Source of the DNA: Nitrosospira sp. Nl5
GTDB lineage: Bacteria; Pseudomonadota; Gammaproteobacteria; Burkholderiales; Nitrosomonadaceae
Reading direction: 5' to 3'
DNA: 64,000 nt
NCBI RefSeq assembly: GCF_900102495.1
Contig: NZ_FMVQ01000012.1
Span: 32,931-96,930, forward strand
This document shows positions 1-8,229 of the stretch, piece by piece; position 1 is the stretch's first letter, and each line of letters begins with the position of its first letter. The position numbers and the translations under genes were made by a program. The notes under the pieces were generated by a model, which had not been told where the DNA came from, made no database searches, and was given only the letters and a program-made list of their open reading frames with translations.

Positions 1-1488
1 AACACCGGTTAGCAGCGCGATCATGCCCAGCCCCTTCAGAAATTTCCGGAACCCCGAGGCGCCAGGCCGCAACGGGTCAACGGCGTGTAAATAAATGGCT
101 GAGACGATCAGCAGGGCCGACCAGAGAAGCATATGCACCACGGCCGGAATTACTGGCGATATCAACCATATCGCTACCCCGAGCAGCAATACGCCGAAAA
201 ATTGTTTGACCGACTCCATCCAGGGTCCTGCCTTGGGAAGAAGCGCGCCAGCGGAGGCGCCCAACAACAATAGCGGCACCCCCATACCCAAGGCCATGAC
301 GAATAAAGCGGAACCGCCAAGCACGACATCCCGCGTCTGGCTGATATAAAGCAGCGCCCCCGCTAGCGGGGCGGCGACACATGGCCCAACGATCAAAGCG
401 GACAGCGCTCCCATGCCAAATACGCCAGTCAGATGCCCGCCTTTCAAGTGCCCCGCCTCCTCGGAAAGCTTGCTTTGAAGGAAGCCTGGCAATTGCAATT
501 CATAGAAGCCGAACATGGAAAAGGCCAGCGTTATAAAGATCAGTGCAAATGCCCCAAGCACCCAGGCATTTTGCAATACCGCGGACAGCATCGCGCCGGA
601 AAGTCCCGCCGCCACCCCTGCTGCAGCGTAAGTGATCGCCATGCCGCTGACATAGGCTAGCGATAGGGTGAATCCATGTAGCTTGGTAATGCGTTCCCCC
701 CGATTGGCAATGATGCCCGACAGGATAGGAAACATGGGAAACACGCACGGTGTGAATGAAAGGAGCAGGCCGATGCCAAAGAAACCGGTCAAAATCATCC
801 AGAAACTACCGCTCTCGAACATTCGATCTATTTTGCTGGATTCCGTCTCGATGGCGGGGCCAGGCGACTGGAATAGTTCGGCAGCGGCATCCGGCTTTGC
901 TGCTGAAAAAGCAGTTGCCGCCGCCGCGTTATTGCTTACCGCATTGGCAACGGCTCCCGCGGCCGCTTTCGCTACCGGCAGCGTCAGTTCGATCACTTTA
1001 TTGATCGGCGCGTAGCAAACGCCTATCGGCTCATTGCAGCCCTGATAGGTCGCAACGAGGGTCAACTTGTTCGTTGGCGATGCTGCCCGTTTCAAGGAAA
1101 TCACCGCTTCAAACGGTTTATGAAAAACCTCGACCTGACCAAAAGTCAAATCGCTTTTTACCGCCCCTGCGGGTAACGAGATTTTCTCGATTAATGTTTC
1201 GGTATTTTGGGGCTTGAACGCAACCTTGTCCCGATAAAGATAATAGTCTTTCGCCGGCTCGAATTGAGCTACCAACGTATTCTCATCGCGCACTCTGACC
1301 GTCAGCTTGAAGGCCTGGTCCGGCGGCAGCAATTCCTGTTCGTTCTGATTAAAGCTTGCGCCAAGCTGCTGTAACTCAGAAAAGAAACCGGAAGATTTCC
1401 TCTCCTCCGCGAAGATATTTACGCTGGAAAAACAGAGAAATAGCAGAAAGTATCGGATCAGGTGCATGGGTAACCTGGCTTTATTCAT
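1..1488 (-). CDS. dsbD: Thiol:disulfide interchange protein DsbD (3' end cut by window edge)
   Basis: DsbD carries electrons from cytoplasmic thioredoxin across the inner membrane to periplasmic disulfide isomerases and to cytochrome c maturation. The first 496 codons are visible. Residues 1-27 form a signal peptide (hydrophobic LIRYFLLFL core, break after NIFA). The periplasmic alpha domain follows, with its redox pair C151 and C158 in YQGCNEPIGVCYAP. The polytopic beta domain starts near residue 218 and has C248 (FTPCVFP) and C370 (GPCVAAP), spaced 122 residues apart as in the E. coli protein. The C-terminal thioredoxin-like gamma domain lies beyond the window. The ATG overlaps the cutA stop codon as ATGA, so the two are probably translationally coupled. 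The cutA-dsbD pairing is common in proteobacteria. Confidence 0.95.
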   Translation of the reverse strand, partial: MNKARLPMHLIRYFLLFLCFSSVNIFAEERKSSGFFSELQQLGASFNQNEQELLPPDQAFKLTVRVRDENTLVAQFEPAKDYYLYRDKVAFKPQNTETLIEKISLPAGAVKSDLTFGQVEVFHKPFEAVISLKRAASPTNKLTLVATYQGCNEPIGVCYAPINKVIELTLPVAKAAAGAVANAVSNNAAAATAFSAAKPDAAAELFQSPGPAIETESSKIDRMFESGSFWMILTGFFGIGLLLSFTPCVFPMFPILSGIIANRGERITKLHGFTLSLAYVSGMAITYAAAGVAAGLSGAMLSAVLQNAWVLGAFALIFITLAFSMFGFYELQLPGFLQSKLSEEAGHLKGGHLTGVFGMGALSALIVGPCVAAPLAGALLYISQTRDVVLGGSALFVMALGMGVPLLLLGASAGALLPKAGPWMESVKQFFGVLLLGVAIWLISPVIPAVVHMLLWSALLIVSAIYLHAVDPLRPGASGFRKFLKGLGMIALLTGV

Positions 1489-1814
1489 TTTTTGTCTGAG
1501 GGCAACGTTTCATCGGCAATCCACTTCAAATAAGCCGGCCAGCCGTTGCTTATTGGGACAGCAATGATCTCCGGTAGTTCGTAGGGGTGAATCGACGTTA
1601 TCAGCTGTTCCAAGCGGGAGTAATGCTTTGCCAGGGTTTTAATGAATACTGGCACCTCGCTGACGGTTTCGTTTTTTCCCTGCCAATGGTAGACAGAGAC
1701 ACAGTCAGCCAGCACATTAACGCAGGCCGCCAACCGCTCATCGATCAGCTTGTTGGCAAGGGCCATGGCCGTGGCTCTGTCGGGCAAGTTGGTAATAACG
1801 AGTATGGGGTCCAT
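1485..1814 (-). CDS. cutA: Divalent-cation tolerance protein CutA
   Basis: This is a small (109 aa) trimeric cytoplasmic protein of the CutA1 family, linked genetically to copper and divalent-cation tolerance; its biochemical role is unsettled. The family core is clear: the N-terminal beta strand ILVITNLPDRATA, then the signature LAACVNVLADCVSVYHWQGK, and the C-terminal HPYELPEIIAVPI segment. The length is typical. Its stop codon overlaps the dsbD start by four bases, so it is the first gene of a cutA-dsbD unit. It begins 39 bases after the stop of the epimerase-like gene on the same strand. Confidence 0.93.
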   Translation of the reverse strand: MDPILVITNLPDRATAMALANKLIDERLAACVNVLADCVSVYHWQGKNETVSEVPVFIKTLAKHYSRLEQLITSIHPYELPEIIAVPISNGWPAYLKWIADETLPSDKK

Positions 1815-1853
1815 CGAAGTGGATCACATTATTTAGAATCCGCAGGCGAAATT

Positions 1854-2759
1854 TTACCCATTTTCCACAGTAATTGCTGCGCCCTTCGCCATACATTCGA
1901 TCACGGTCGGGTAACGCAGATTTACGTGCAACTCACGCTTTATGCGGGAGTTGGCGAGCCGTCGCGACTCCTGCATGAACGACAACATGCCGGGCGATAT
2001 ACGCCCCTCGGCATCGGCGCGCGCGATACGGACCGGCCGTGGCAGGTTAAATCGGTCCGCAATCAAATCAAAATATTCACCCATTTTCAGGCTCGAGTCG
2101 TCACAGGCATGATAGATCCTGCCGGGTCGCGCGTGGCGCAAGGCGGCAAAAACAATGCCCGCAAGATCGTCAGCATGGATGTGGTTGGTATAGCTGTCCT
2201 CTTCCGGCAGCAGCGCCGGGGTACATTGGCGCAGGCGGGCAAGCGGCAAACGGTCGGACGCGTAAATTCCTGGTACACGCAGAATTGAAACGCTCACGCG
2301 ATTGCGCAACCCCCACCTGCGCACCTGTTTCTCTGCATCGACGCGGCGCCATGCGCGGCCGGTTTGGGGATTGAGCACGCGGGTTTCATCCACCAAAGCA
2401 CCATTACAATCTCCGTAGACTCCACTGGTACTGATGTAGATAAGCCGTTGTGGTAACATTGCTCCCTTCATCTTTGGCCGCTTTGTTAACGCGGCCAGGA
2501 GATTCATGGTGCGCGTATCGCGCTTGCCATGATCGGGTGGCGGCGCCAGATGCAGCACTGCATTGGCCACTCCTGCGAGCTTCCCGAGACTGCCAGGTAC
2601 GTCGAGATCTCCGAATACGGGAGTAATGCCGCGCAAACGCAACAGAGTCCGGTTCTCCGGGCTTCGATACAAGCCCAGCAGCCGGTAGTGCGCCTGCAAC
2701 AGAGGCGCCGCCCGTAAGGCTACGTCGCCGCAACCAATAATTAAAAGCGTTCGTTTCAT
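1854..2759 (-). CDS. NAD(P)-binding SDR/epimerase-like protein (YeeZ-type)
   Basis: A 301-residue extended-SDR-like protein. It starts with a Rossmann fold in which the usual GxxGxxG is replaced by LIIGCGDVALRAAPLL. It then shows the epimerase hallmarks: LIYISTSGVYGDCNG near residue 110, a diverged catalytic region, and NHIHADDLAGIVFAAL near 190-205, which is the usual substrate-domain HVDD motif. The family resembles E. coli YeeZ, whose substrate is unknown, so no reaction is assigned. It lies upstream of cutA on the same strand with a 39-base gap and is divergent from the reductase at 2819. The short 59-base divergent spacer probably holds both promoters. Confidence 0.8.
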   Translation of the reverse strand: MKRTLLIIGCGDVALRAAPLLQAHYRLLGLYRSPENRTLLRLRGITPVFGDLDVPGSLGKLAGVANAVLHLAPPPDHGKRDTRTMNLLAALTKRPKMKGAMLPQRLIYISTSGVYGDCNGALVDETRVLNPQTGRAWRRVDAEKQVRRWGLRNRVSVSILRVPGIYASDRLPLARLRQCTPALLPEEDSYTNHIHADDLAGIVFAALRHARPGRIYHACDDSSLKMGEYFDLIADRFNLPRPVRIARADAEGRISPGMLSFMQESRRLANSRIKRELHVNLRYPTVIECMAKGAAITVENG

Positions 2760-2818
2760 GGTATTTATTTCATTTGCCGCCAGTTATTTCTTAATTTTGT
2801 TAATTCGTTCATAACCGG

Positions 2819-3859
2819 ATGTCACATCAAATCACCATTAAGCCCAGCGGGCACGTCTTTTCCGCCGAACCCGGCGAAACTGTATTGCAAGCCGCGTTAC
2901 GTGAAGGTTTTCCGCTTCCCTATGGTTGCCGTAATGGCGCTTGTGGTACTTGCAAGGGCAAAATCATACAGGGAACGGTCGATTTCGGCAGCCATAATGA
3001 AGAGACGCTGACGGAAATGGAAAAGAAAGCGGGCATGGCGTTGTTTTGCTGCGCTTTACCCCTATCGGAACTAGTCATTGAATGTCGTGAAATCGGGGAA
3101 ATCAAGGATATTCATGTTAAAACTTTGCCATGCCGCGTCCATAAGCTGGAACGGGTCGCACCCAACGTAATGGTTATTTCCCTGAAGCTTCCCGCCAACG
3201 AACGATTGCAGTTTCTGGCTGGGCAATATATCGATGTTTTCATGAAAAATGGCAAGCGTCGAAGTTTCTCGCTGGCTAACGCGCCGCATGACGATGAATT
3301 GTTGCAACTGCATGTGCGCCACTATCTTGGCGGCACATTTGCCGAGCATGTGTTCACACGCATGAAGGAGAGGGATATTCTGCGCTTTGAGGGACCGCTC
3401 GGCACGTTTTTCCTGCGCGAAGACTCAGACAAACCGATTATATTCGTAGCCAGCGGCACTGGCTTTGCGCCGGTTAAAAGCATACTCGAGCATGCCTTTC
3501 ACGTACGGGATCTGCGTGGCGGTGAACGGCAAATGGTGCTCTATTGGGGCAACCGCACTAAAACCGATCTATATCTTGCGGATCTGGTGGGAAGCTGGCA
3601 ACAGAAGTACGATAATTTTACCTTTATCCCAGTGCTATCCGAGGCGTTGCCGGCGGATAATTGGAGCGGAAGGACCGGCCTGGTGCACCAAGCCGTGCTG
3701 GAAGACTTCAATGATCTCGCCGGATATCAGGTTTATGCCTGCGGCACGCCAGCGATGGTCGAAGCTGCGCATAGGGATTTCACTACATTGCGACGCCTGC
3801 CTGAAGATGAATTTTTCTCCGACGCGTTTACTGTTTCTCCCAGCGAGCCAAAATCGTAG
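2819..3859 (+). CDS. 2Fe-2S ferredoxin/FAD/NAD(P) reductase (CDP-6-deoxy-glucoseen reductase-like)
   Basis: A 346-residue electron-transfer flavoprotein with a plant-type ferredoxin domain at the N terminus: C37, C42, C45 and C77 in YGCRNGACGTCKGK...LFCC bind one 2Fe-2S cluster. An FNR-type module follows. RRSFSLANAP (near 143) fits the FAD-binding RxYS motif, GTGFAPVKSILEH (near 216) the NAD(P) pyrophosphate site, and YACGTPAMVEAA (near 305) the C-terminal nucleotide motif. Relatives include oxygenase reductases and AscD-type reductases, and databases often label the betaproteobacterial member CDP-6-deoxy-delta-3,4-glucoseen reductase. No deoxysugar gene is nearby, so its true partner is unknown. 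No strong ribosome-binding site precedes the ATG. Confidence 0.85.
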   Translation: MSHQITIKPSGHVFSAEPGETVLQAALREGFPLPYGCRNGACGTCKGKIIQGTVDFGSHNEETLTEMEKKAGMALFCCALPLSELVIECREIGEIKDIHVKTLPCRVHKLERVAPNVMVISLKLPANERLQFLAGQYIDVFMKNGKRRSFSLANAPHDDELLQLHVRHYLGGTFAEHVFTRMKERDILRFEGPLGTFFLREDSDKPIIFVASGTGFAPVKSILEHAFHVRDLRGGERQMVLYWGNRTKTDLYLADLVGSWQQKYDNFTFIPVLSEALPADNWSGRTGLVHQAVLEDFNDLAGYQVYACGTPAMVEAAHRDFTTLRRLPEDEFFSDAFTVSPSEPKS

Positions 3860-3948
3860 ACTCTTAACCTCCATCTCGGATGCAAGATGAGAACAGCCTG
3901 GGCCTTAAACTGGCAGAATTTGCCCTCACCACCCGCTGCCTCAATGCT

Positions 3949-5151
3949 TCAACCGGCTTCCAGCCGCTTTAATGCAAGTTCCAGTCCTTTGCTGTAGTGA
4001 GTCTTTGCCAGCTCGTGTCTGCCAATTTTCTCGTTTAACTGCGCCAACAAGAGATGGGAGGGATGGCCGGGTTCCAGCGACAAACTGGCTTCCAGATAGT
4101 TTTGTGCCTTGCCCCACAACTCCCCATGGATGCAGAGTTTGCCGAGGGCCAGCAGCAGGGAAGCATCGTTAGGGTGAAACTTGAGCCATGCTTCGGCACG
4201 TTCAATTTGCCTGACTGCATCATTCCCAAGACATTCCGCATACAGTTCCACCAATTCGGAATCCCATTGTCCGTCCAGGCTTTGCTCAATGATCTGATGT
4301 GCTGTTACACCGTCACCTACCGCCATGCAAGCACGGGCGGCGGCGGCAGCCAATTTGCTGTCTTTTTTGTCCGCCGAAGATATCGTTTGCCAATACCCCT
4401 TGAACGTCTGTGGAGTGGATATCTTGCTTTTGAGATTTTCCACATGAGCATTGCATCGTAATTGCCTTACCAGAGCCTTATCGAAGGCGTTACGTTGCTC
4501 CAGTTGTCCGAGCAGATCAAGTACCGCGTCCCAGTTTTCCAACTGATACTGCGCTTTCAATTCCAGCCGCAGTACGGCGGTATGCTGACGTGCTTCCGTG
4601 GCGCCAAGGGATTGCAATACCTTCAGCGCTTCTTCCGGCCGGCGTTCATCGAGCAACAGCTCGGCTTGTGTTACAAGACGTAGCGCTATTTCTTTCGGCG
4701 CGTCATTTTCCGCGATGGCAATAAACGCATCGCGTTGAGAATACTTTCTCAGTTCGTGCGCCGAGCGGGCAGCGATGACGGCATTAATCGCGCTGACCGC
4801 GGAAGACTCTCTCAATTTCAGGGCGGCAGCGGAAGCTTTCTCGGCCTTGGCGTAACGACCTTCGAAGAATGCCTTAAGTCCGTCCAGCATCATCCTTCGC
4901 GCCCTTTGGCGGCGGCGGCGCAGGCGGAATTCGCTTACTTCCGTTGGCAATCGCAGGGTGATGACCGCGAGCCGCACCACAAAGTAGGCGATAAAAAATG
5001 CCACTACCAGCAGCACCGCCAGCAAGTTAAGTGATAGCTCGACGCGATAAGGATGCGCCACCACCAGCACATAACCGTTGTTGTATCTCGCCGCAAGCGT
5101 CACCGCCACTGCAACCGCAAACAGCGCCAACAGCCAGAACGCTCCTTTCAT
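3949..5151 (-). CDS. hemY: HemY, haem-operon membrane TPR protein
   Basis: A 400-residue inner-membrane protein of the proteobacterial HemY family. This is not the protoporphyrinogen oxidase that carries the same name in Bacillus. Two hydrophobic segments lie near the N terminus (FWLLALFAVAVAVTLAA, about 5-21, and LLAVLLVVAFFIAYFVV, about 42-60). A long alpha-helical TPR region fills the rest, for example the C-terminal GHPSHLLLAQLNEKIGRHELAKTHYSKG stretch around residue 360. It is the last gene of hemC-hemD-hemX-hemY. Its exact job in haem synthesis is not established; a scaffold role is usually proposed. It is separated from hemX by 117 bases, the only loose junction in the operon. Confidence 0.92.
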   Translation of the reverse strand: MKGAFWLLALFAVAVAVTLAARYNNGYVLVVAHPYRVELSLNLLAVLLVVAFFIAYFVVRLAVITLRLPTEVSEFRLRRRRQRARRMMLDGLKAFFEGRYAKAEKASAAALKLRESSAVSAINAVIAARSAHELRKYSQRDAFIAIAENDAPKEIALRLVTQAELLLDERRPEEALKVLQSLGATEARQHTAVLRLELKAQYQLENWDAVLDLLGQLEQRNAFDKALVRQLRCNAHVENLKSKISTPQTFKGYWQTISSADKKDSKLAAAAARACMAVGDGVTAHQIIEQSLDGQWDSELVELYAECLGNDAVRQIERAEAWLKFHPNDASLLLALGKLCIHGELWGKAQNYLEASLSLEPGHPSHLLLAQLNEKIGRHELAKTHYSKGLELALKRLEAG

Positions 5152-5268
5152 GTTAAACCCGGCAGATGGGACGTACTCATCATGAAGATGAAACTTGATT
5201 GAGGTAGAGAATCATTGCAAGTCATCGTGCGACCCTGAAAATAAGCGTCGACCCGCCGGACGCGAGTG

Positions 5269-6342
5269 TCATCGATTTCCCCGGTCGTGGGCCAGACGGT
5301 AATTGCGTACCGCGTCGAGACTGGCGGAAATACGAGGCAATTCAACGCCAATTTCGCTGTCTTGCAACTGATGCAATGCTTCAAGCATATTAGCGACAGA
5401 CTCTGATCCGGTGTCATAATACCGGTTGATCCAATCCATGGATGCATTGATATCAGCCTTGAAGCTGGGTCCGTCGCGGGCATGTAGCGCATGCCGGGCC
5501 GATAGCAGGCGCAACTTTAAGTTCTCACGCAGAAAATACGCCTGTGAGGGTGATAACAGGGCGACATCCGGCTTGTCCATGTTCTGGATACGTACCAACC
5601 GCTTCACATCCTCCCAAGCCTCTCGTGCGAATTTGAGCCATACATTTTCTGTCGCTGAAATTTGACTCGGAGAAGGGCGGGTTTCCGGAGGACGGAATTC
5701 CATCGCCAACGGTAACCTATCGACAGCGGCTGCGAGACTATCCAGGCGCATGCTGATTCCCACCGTATCGACATATGGCGCAGCTTTCAGGATGTCCATA
5801 TCCTTTGCCAGGATTTTACGTAATGGCGACAATTGCGGGCGATCGATACGCTGTAATCGCGCATCGGCCTCTTGCATCGCTATCAGGGCAGCCTTGACAT
5901 TACTTGCCAGCTGTAGCTGTTGATTGGCAATAAGCAGCAGTTGCTCCACTTCTTCCAATGTTGCTTCATCCCTGTTTCGCGTAAGCTCCTGGTAGAGCGC
6001 CTCCAACGCCAATTGCTGGCTCTGGGATTCAGCCAGCTTGGCTTCGAGCAGGCTGAGTTTTGTTTCTGTCCGGCGACCTGCCTCGGTAGCCTCGGTTGAA
6101 AGGTTGCGTGATTCTTTACCCGCTGCATCCGCCTCGGCCAGCCGTTTAGCCAATTCATGTTGCAAGCCTGCAATCTGATTACGGGTGTCGTACCACTGCC
6201 ACGCTATAATGAGTGAAAAGATGAGGGTAGAAATTATGACAAAAATTAAAACAGGACTGATGCGCTGATGCAATTTCGGGCGCGGCTCGGGGCGTAATCC
6301 TCCCGGTTGATCGGTATCGACATGTTGAATGTCCGCACTCAT
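5269..6342 (-). CDS. hemX: HemX, uroporphyrinogen-III C-methyltransferase-like membrane protein
   Basis: A 357-residue HemX-family protein anchored by one N-terminal transmembrane helix (VLIFVIISTLIFSLIIAWQW, about 32-51). A coiled-coil segment rich in E, A, K and L follows (about 55-125), then the helical HemX domain with the LLLIANQQLQLASNVKAALIAM stretch. Despite its database name the family lacks the SAM-binding methyltransferase fold, and no catalytic motif is visible. It overlaps hemD by four bases (ATGA), consistent with coupled translation, and it precedes hemY. A role in organising haem enzymes at the membrane is inferred from operon context. Confidence 0.92.
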   Translation of the reverse strand: MSADIQHVDTDQPGGLRPEPRPKLHQRISPVLIFVIISTLIFSLIIAWQWYDTRNQIAGLQHELAKRLAEADAAGKESRNLSTEATEAGRRTETKLSLLEAKLAESQSQQLALEALYQELTRNRDEATLEEVEQLLLIANQQLQLASNVKAALIAMQEADARLQRIDRPQLSPLRKILAKDMDILKAAPYVDTVGISMRLDSLAAAVDRLPLAMEFRPPETRPSPSQISATENVWLKFAREAWEDVKRLVRIQNMDKPDVALLSPSQAYFLRENLKLRLLSARHALHARDGPSFKADINASMDWINRYYDTGSESVANMLEALHQLQDSEIGVELPRISASLDAVRNYRLAHDRGNR

Positions 6343-7139
6343 GGTTTCCCTGAAACGCAGTCCTCGCTGGTCTCCGGCTGGAAATAACTGAACAGGCCTT
6401 GCAGCAAGCCTTCATCCCCAGCAGGGGTAAGAATCACGTGAGTAAGTCCGAGTTCCGTTGCGGTTTGCGCGATGCGCGCATGGGAGACGAACAACGGAGT
6501 TGTCTTGAGCCATGCTTGCCCCGACTTGCCAACCATATCGAATAAATTGCGCAGCCCTTCACTGCTGGTTATGGTAATTGCGCTCATCTCGTTGTTTGCC
6601 CAGGCTCTCAGTAGCGGCGCCGTATCGGTATTCGGTTTGACACGACGGTAACACTCCGCATATTCGAGCACGGCACCCCGTTTCAGCAACTCATCTCCCA
6701 GCAATTCACGCCCGCTGTCGCCACGAAAAACCACCACGCGCTTGCCCCCGACCTGCTGCAAGTCGTCCATGTCCAGCAATGCCTCGCTGTCGAATCGCAG
6801 AGCTGGCGCAATCACCTCGTCGACGCCTAAATTCCTCAGCTCCCTGGCGGTACCCTGGCCAACGGCTGCGACTTTCAGCTTCCGCGGCCATGGTCGTTTT
6901 GTACGTATCAGGCTCATGGCCTTGTTCACCGCGTTGGGACTGATAAAAATTGCCAGATCGAATTCATCGAGCCTCGCCACGATAGTCAGCAACGAGCCCT
7001 GATCCTTTGTGTCCAGGATTTCCAATACCGGAAACAAAAATGGAATTCCGCCCGCTGCACGAACTTTGCCAGCAAGGCTGCCCGCCTGGTGCGCCGGCCG
7101 CGTAATCAGTATATGGGTCCCGGCCAGAGGTTTCGTCAC
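6339..7139 (-). CDS. hemD: Uroporphyrinogen-III synthase
   Basis: HemD cyclises hydroxymethylbilane to uroporphyrinogen III with inversion of ring D, the branch-point step for haem, sirohaem and corrinoids. The 266-residue length is typical. The family is poorly conserved, but the recognisable blocks are present: [21 protein letters not shown] at the start, [11 protein letters not shown] near 90, [18 protein letters not shown] near 113, and [17 protein letters not shown] near 200, a serine-rich motif of the second domain. It overlaps hemC upstream and hemX downstream by four bases each, so the three genes form a tightly coupled translational unit. Confidence 0.95.
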   Translation of the reverse strand: MTKPLAGTHILITRPAHQAGSLAGKVRAAGGIPFLFPVLEILDTKDQGSLLTIVARLDEFDLAIFISPNAVNKAMSLIRTKRPWPRKLKVAAVGQGTARELRNLGVDEVIAPALRFDSEALLDMDDLQQVGGKRVVVFRGDSGRELLGDELLKRGAVLEYAECYRRVKPNTDTAPLLRAWANNEMSAITITSSEGLRNLFDMVGKSGQAWLKTTPLFVSHARIAQTATELGLTHVILTPAGDEGLLQGLFSYFQPETSEDCVSGKP

Positions 7140-8101
7140 GGATGACTTATGGATGCGGCCGGCATTGATTCCAGCGCTGCCAGAATTGCCCCCGCGCCCT
7201 GCATTCTTAAATTTCGTGCCAACTGTGCGCCCATAACCGTTCCCGTTCCGGGCTCGCCACTCAGTTCATCACTTATCATGCGCGTTCCATCGGGGCTGGC
7301 GACAAACCCGCGCAGTCGCAGCACCTCTCCGGTAATTTCCGCGAAACCACCCAGAGGTACCTGACAGCTTCCACCCAGCGCTCGACTCATGGCGCGTTCA
7401 GCCTCCACACACTGAGCGGTTTCACGATGATGCAATGGTTGCATAAGTTTTACCAAATCTGACCGGTCGGCTCGGCATTCGATTCCCAACGCTCCCTGTC
7501 CCACCGCCGGCAAACTCAGCTCCGGACTCAGCAGTGCGGTAATACGATCCGCCAGTCCCAGCCGCTTTAATCCCGCAGCTGCCAGAATAATCGCCGCAAA
7601 CTGTCCTTCATCCAGCTTGCGCAAACGGGTCTGCACGTTGCCACGCAGCGGCTGCACCTGTAAATGCGGAAAGCGGGCACGCAACTGGCTTTCGCGCCGC
7701 AAGCTGGAGGTCCCCACCACGCTGCCGGCAGGAAGCGCCTTGAGCTCGGCATATTGATTGGAAACAAAAGCGTCGCGGGGATCTTCACGTTCGACTATGG
7801 CCGCCAGTGCGAACCCCTCCGGCATATTCATCGGCACGTCCTTCATCGAATGCACCGCGATATCCGCGCTTCCATCCTCCAGCGCCTGCTCCAGCTCCTT
7901 AACAAACAGTCCCTTGCCGCCAATTTTGGAGAGCGACGTGTCGAGGATCTGATCGCCGCGCGTCGTCATACCAAATATGCTGAGTTCGGTTTGCGGGTAT
8001 AATTCCGACAGCCGTTCCCGAATGAAGTTTGCCTGCCACAAGGCAAGCGCGCTTTCCCGTGTAGCAATAACAATTTTTGCGGGCATGGATGAATTAAGCA
8101 T
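7136..8101 (-). CDS. hemC: Porphobilinogen deaminase (hydroxymethylbilane synthase)
   Basis: HemC condenses four porphobilinogens into hydroxymethylbilane in the cytoplasm. The protein is 321 aa. It shows [20 protein letters not shown] near the N terminus, [15 protein letters not shown] with the lysine/aspartate substrate site near residue 85, and [16 protein letters not shown], whose cysteine (C246) carries the dipyrromethane cofactor. It is the first gene of the minus-strand hemC-hemD-hemX-hemY operon and shares a 128-base divergent promoter region with ppc. An alternative in-frame start exists at the sixth codon ([12 protein letters not shown]). Confidence 0.97.
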   Translation of the reverse strand: MLNSSMPAKIVIATRESALALWQANFIRERLSELYPQTELSIFGMTTRGDQILDTSLSKIGGKGLFVKELEQALEDGSADIAVHSMKDVPMNMPEGFALAAIVEREDPRDAFVSNQYAELKALPAGSVVGTSSLRRESQLRARFPHLQVQPLRGNVQTRLRKLDEGQFAAIILAAAGLKRLGLADRITALLSPELSLPAVGQGALGIECRADRSDLVKLMQPLHHRETAQCVEAERAMSRALGGSCQVPLGGFAEITGEVLRLRGFVASPDGTRMISDELSGEPGTGTVMGAQLARNLRMQGAGAILAALESMPAASISHP

Positions 8102-8229
8102 TATTATTACAATGACAATGAGAAAATTACGGAATTACCGTTGATGTTTATTTTAGCATGCCAGGCGCCCAACTGGATTGAAGTGCACGAGGCATCGGAT
8201 CGCCGGTGCATTGCAAAAAAGGTTGCGTT

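Noticed and set aside
1587..2288. 233-codon plus-strand open frame
   Set aside because: It lies opposite cutA and the epimerase-like gene, both of which have clear family motifs; the product resembles nothing and is an antisense shadow.
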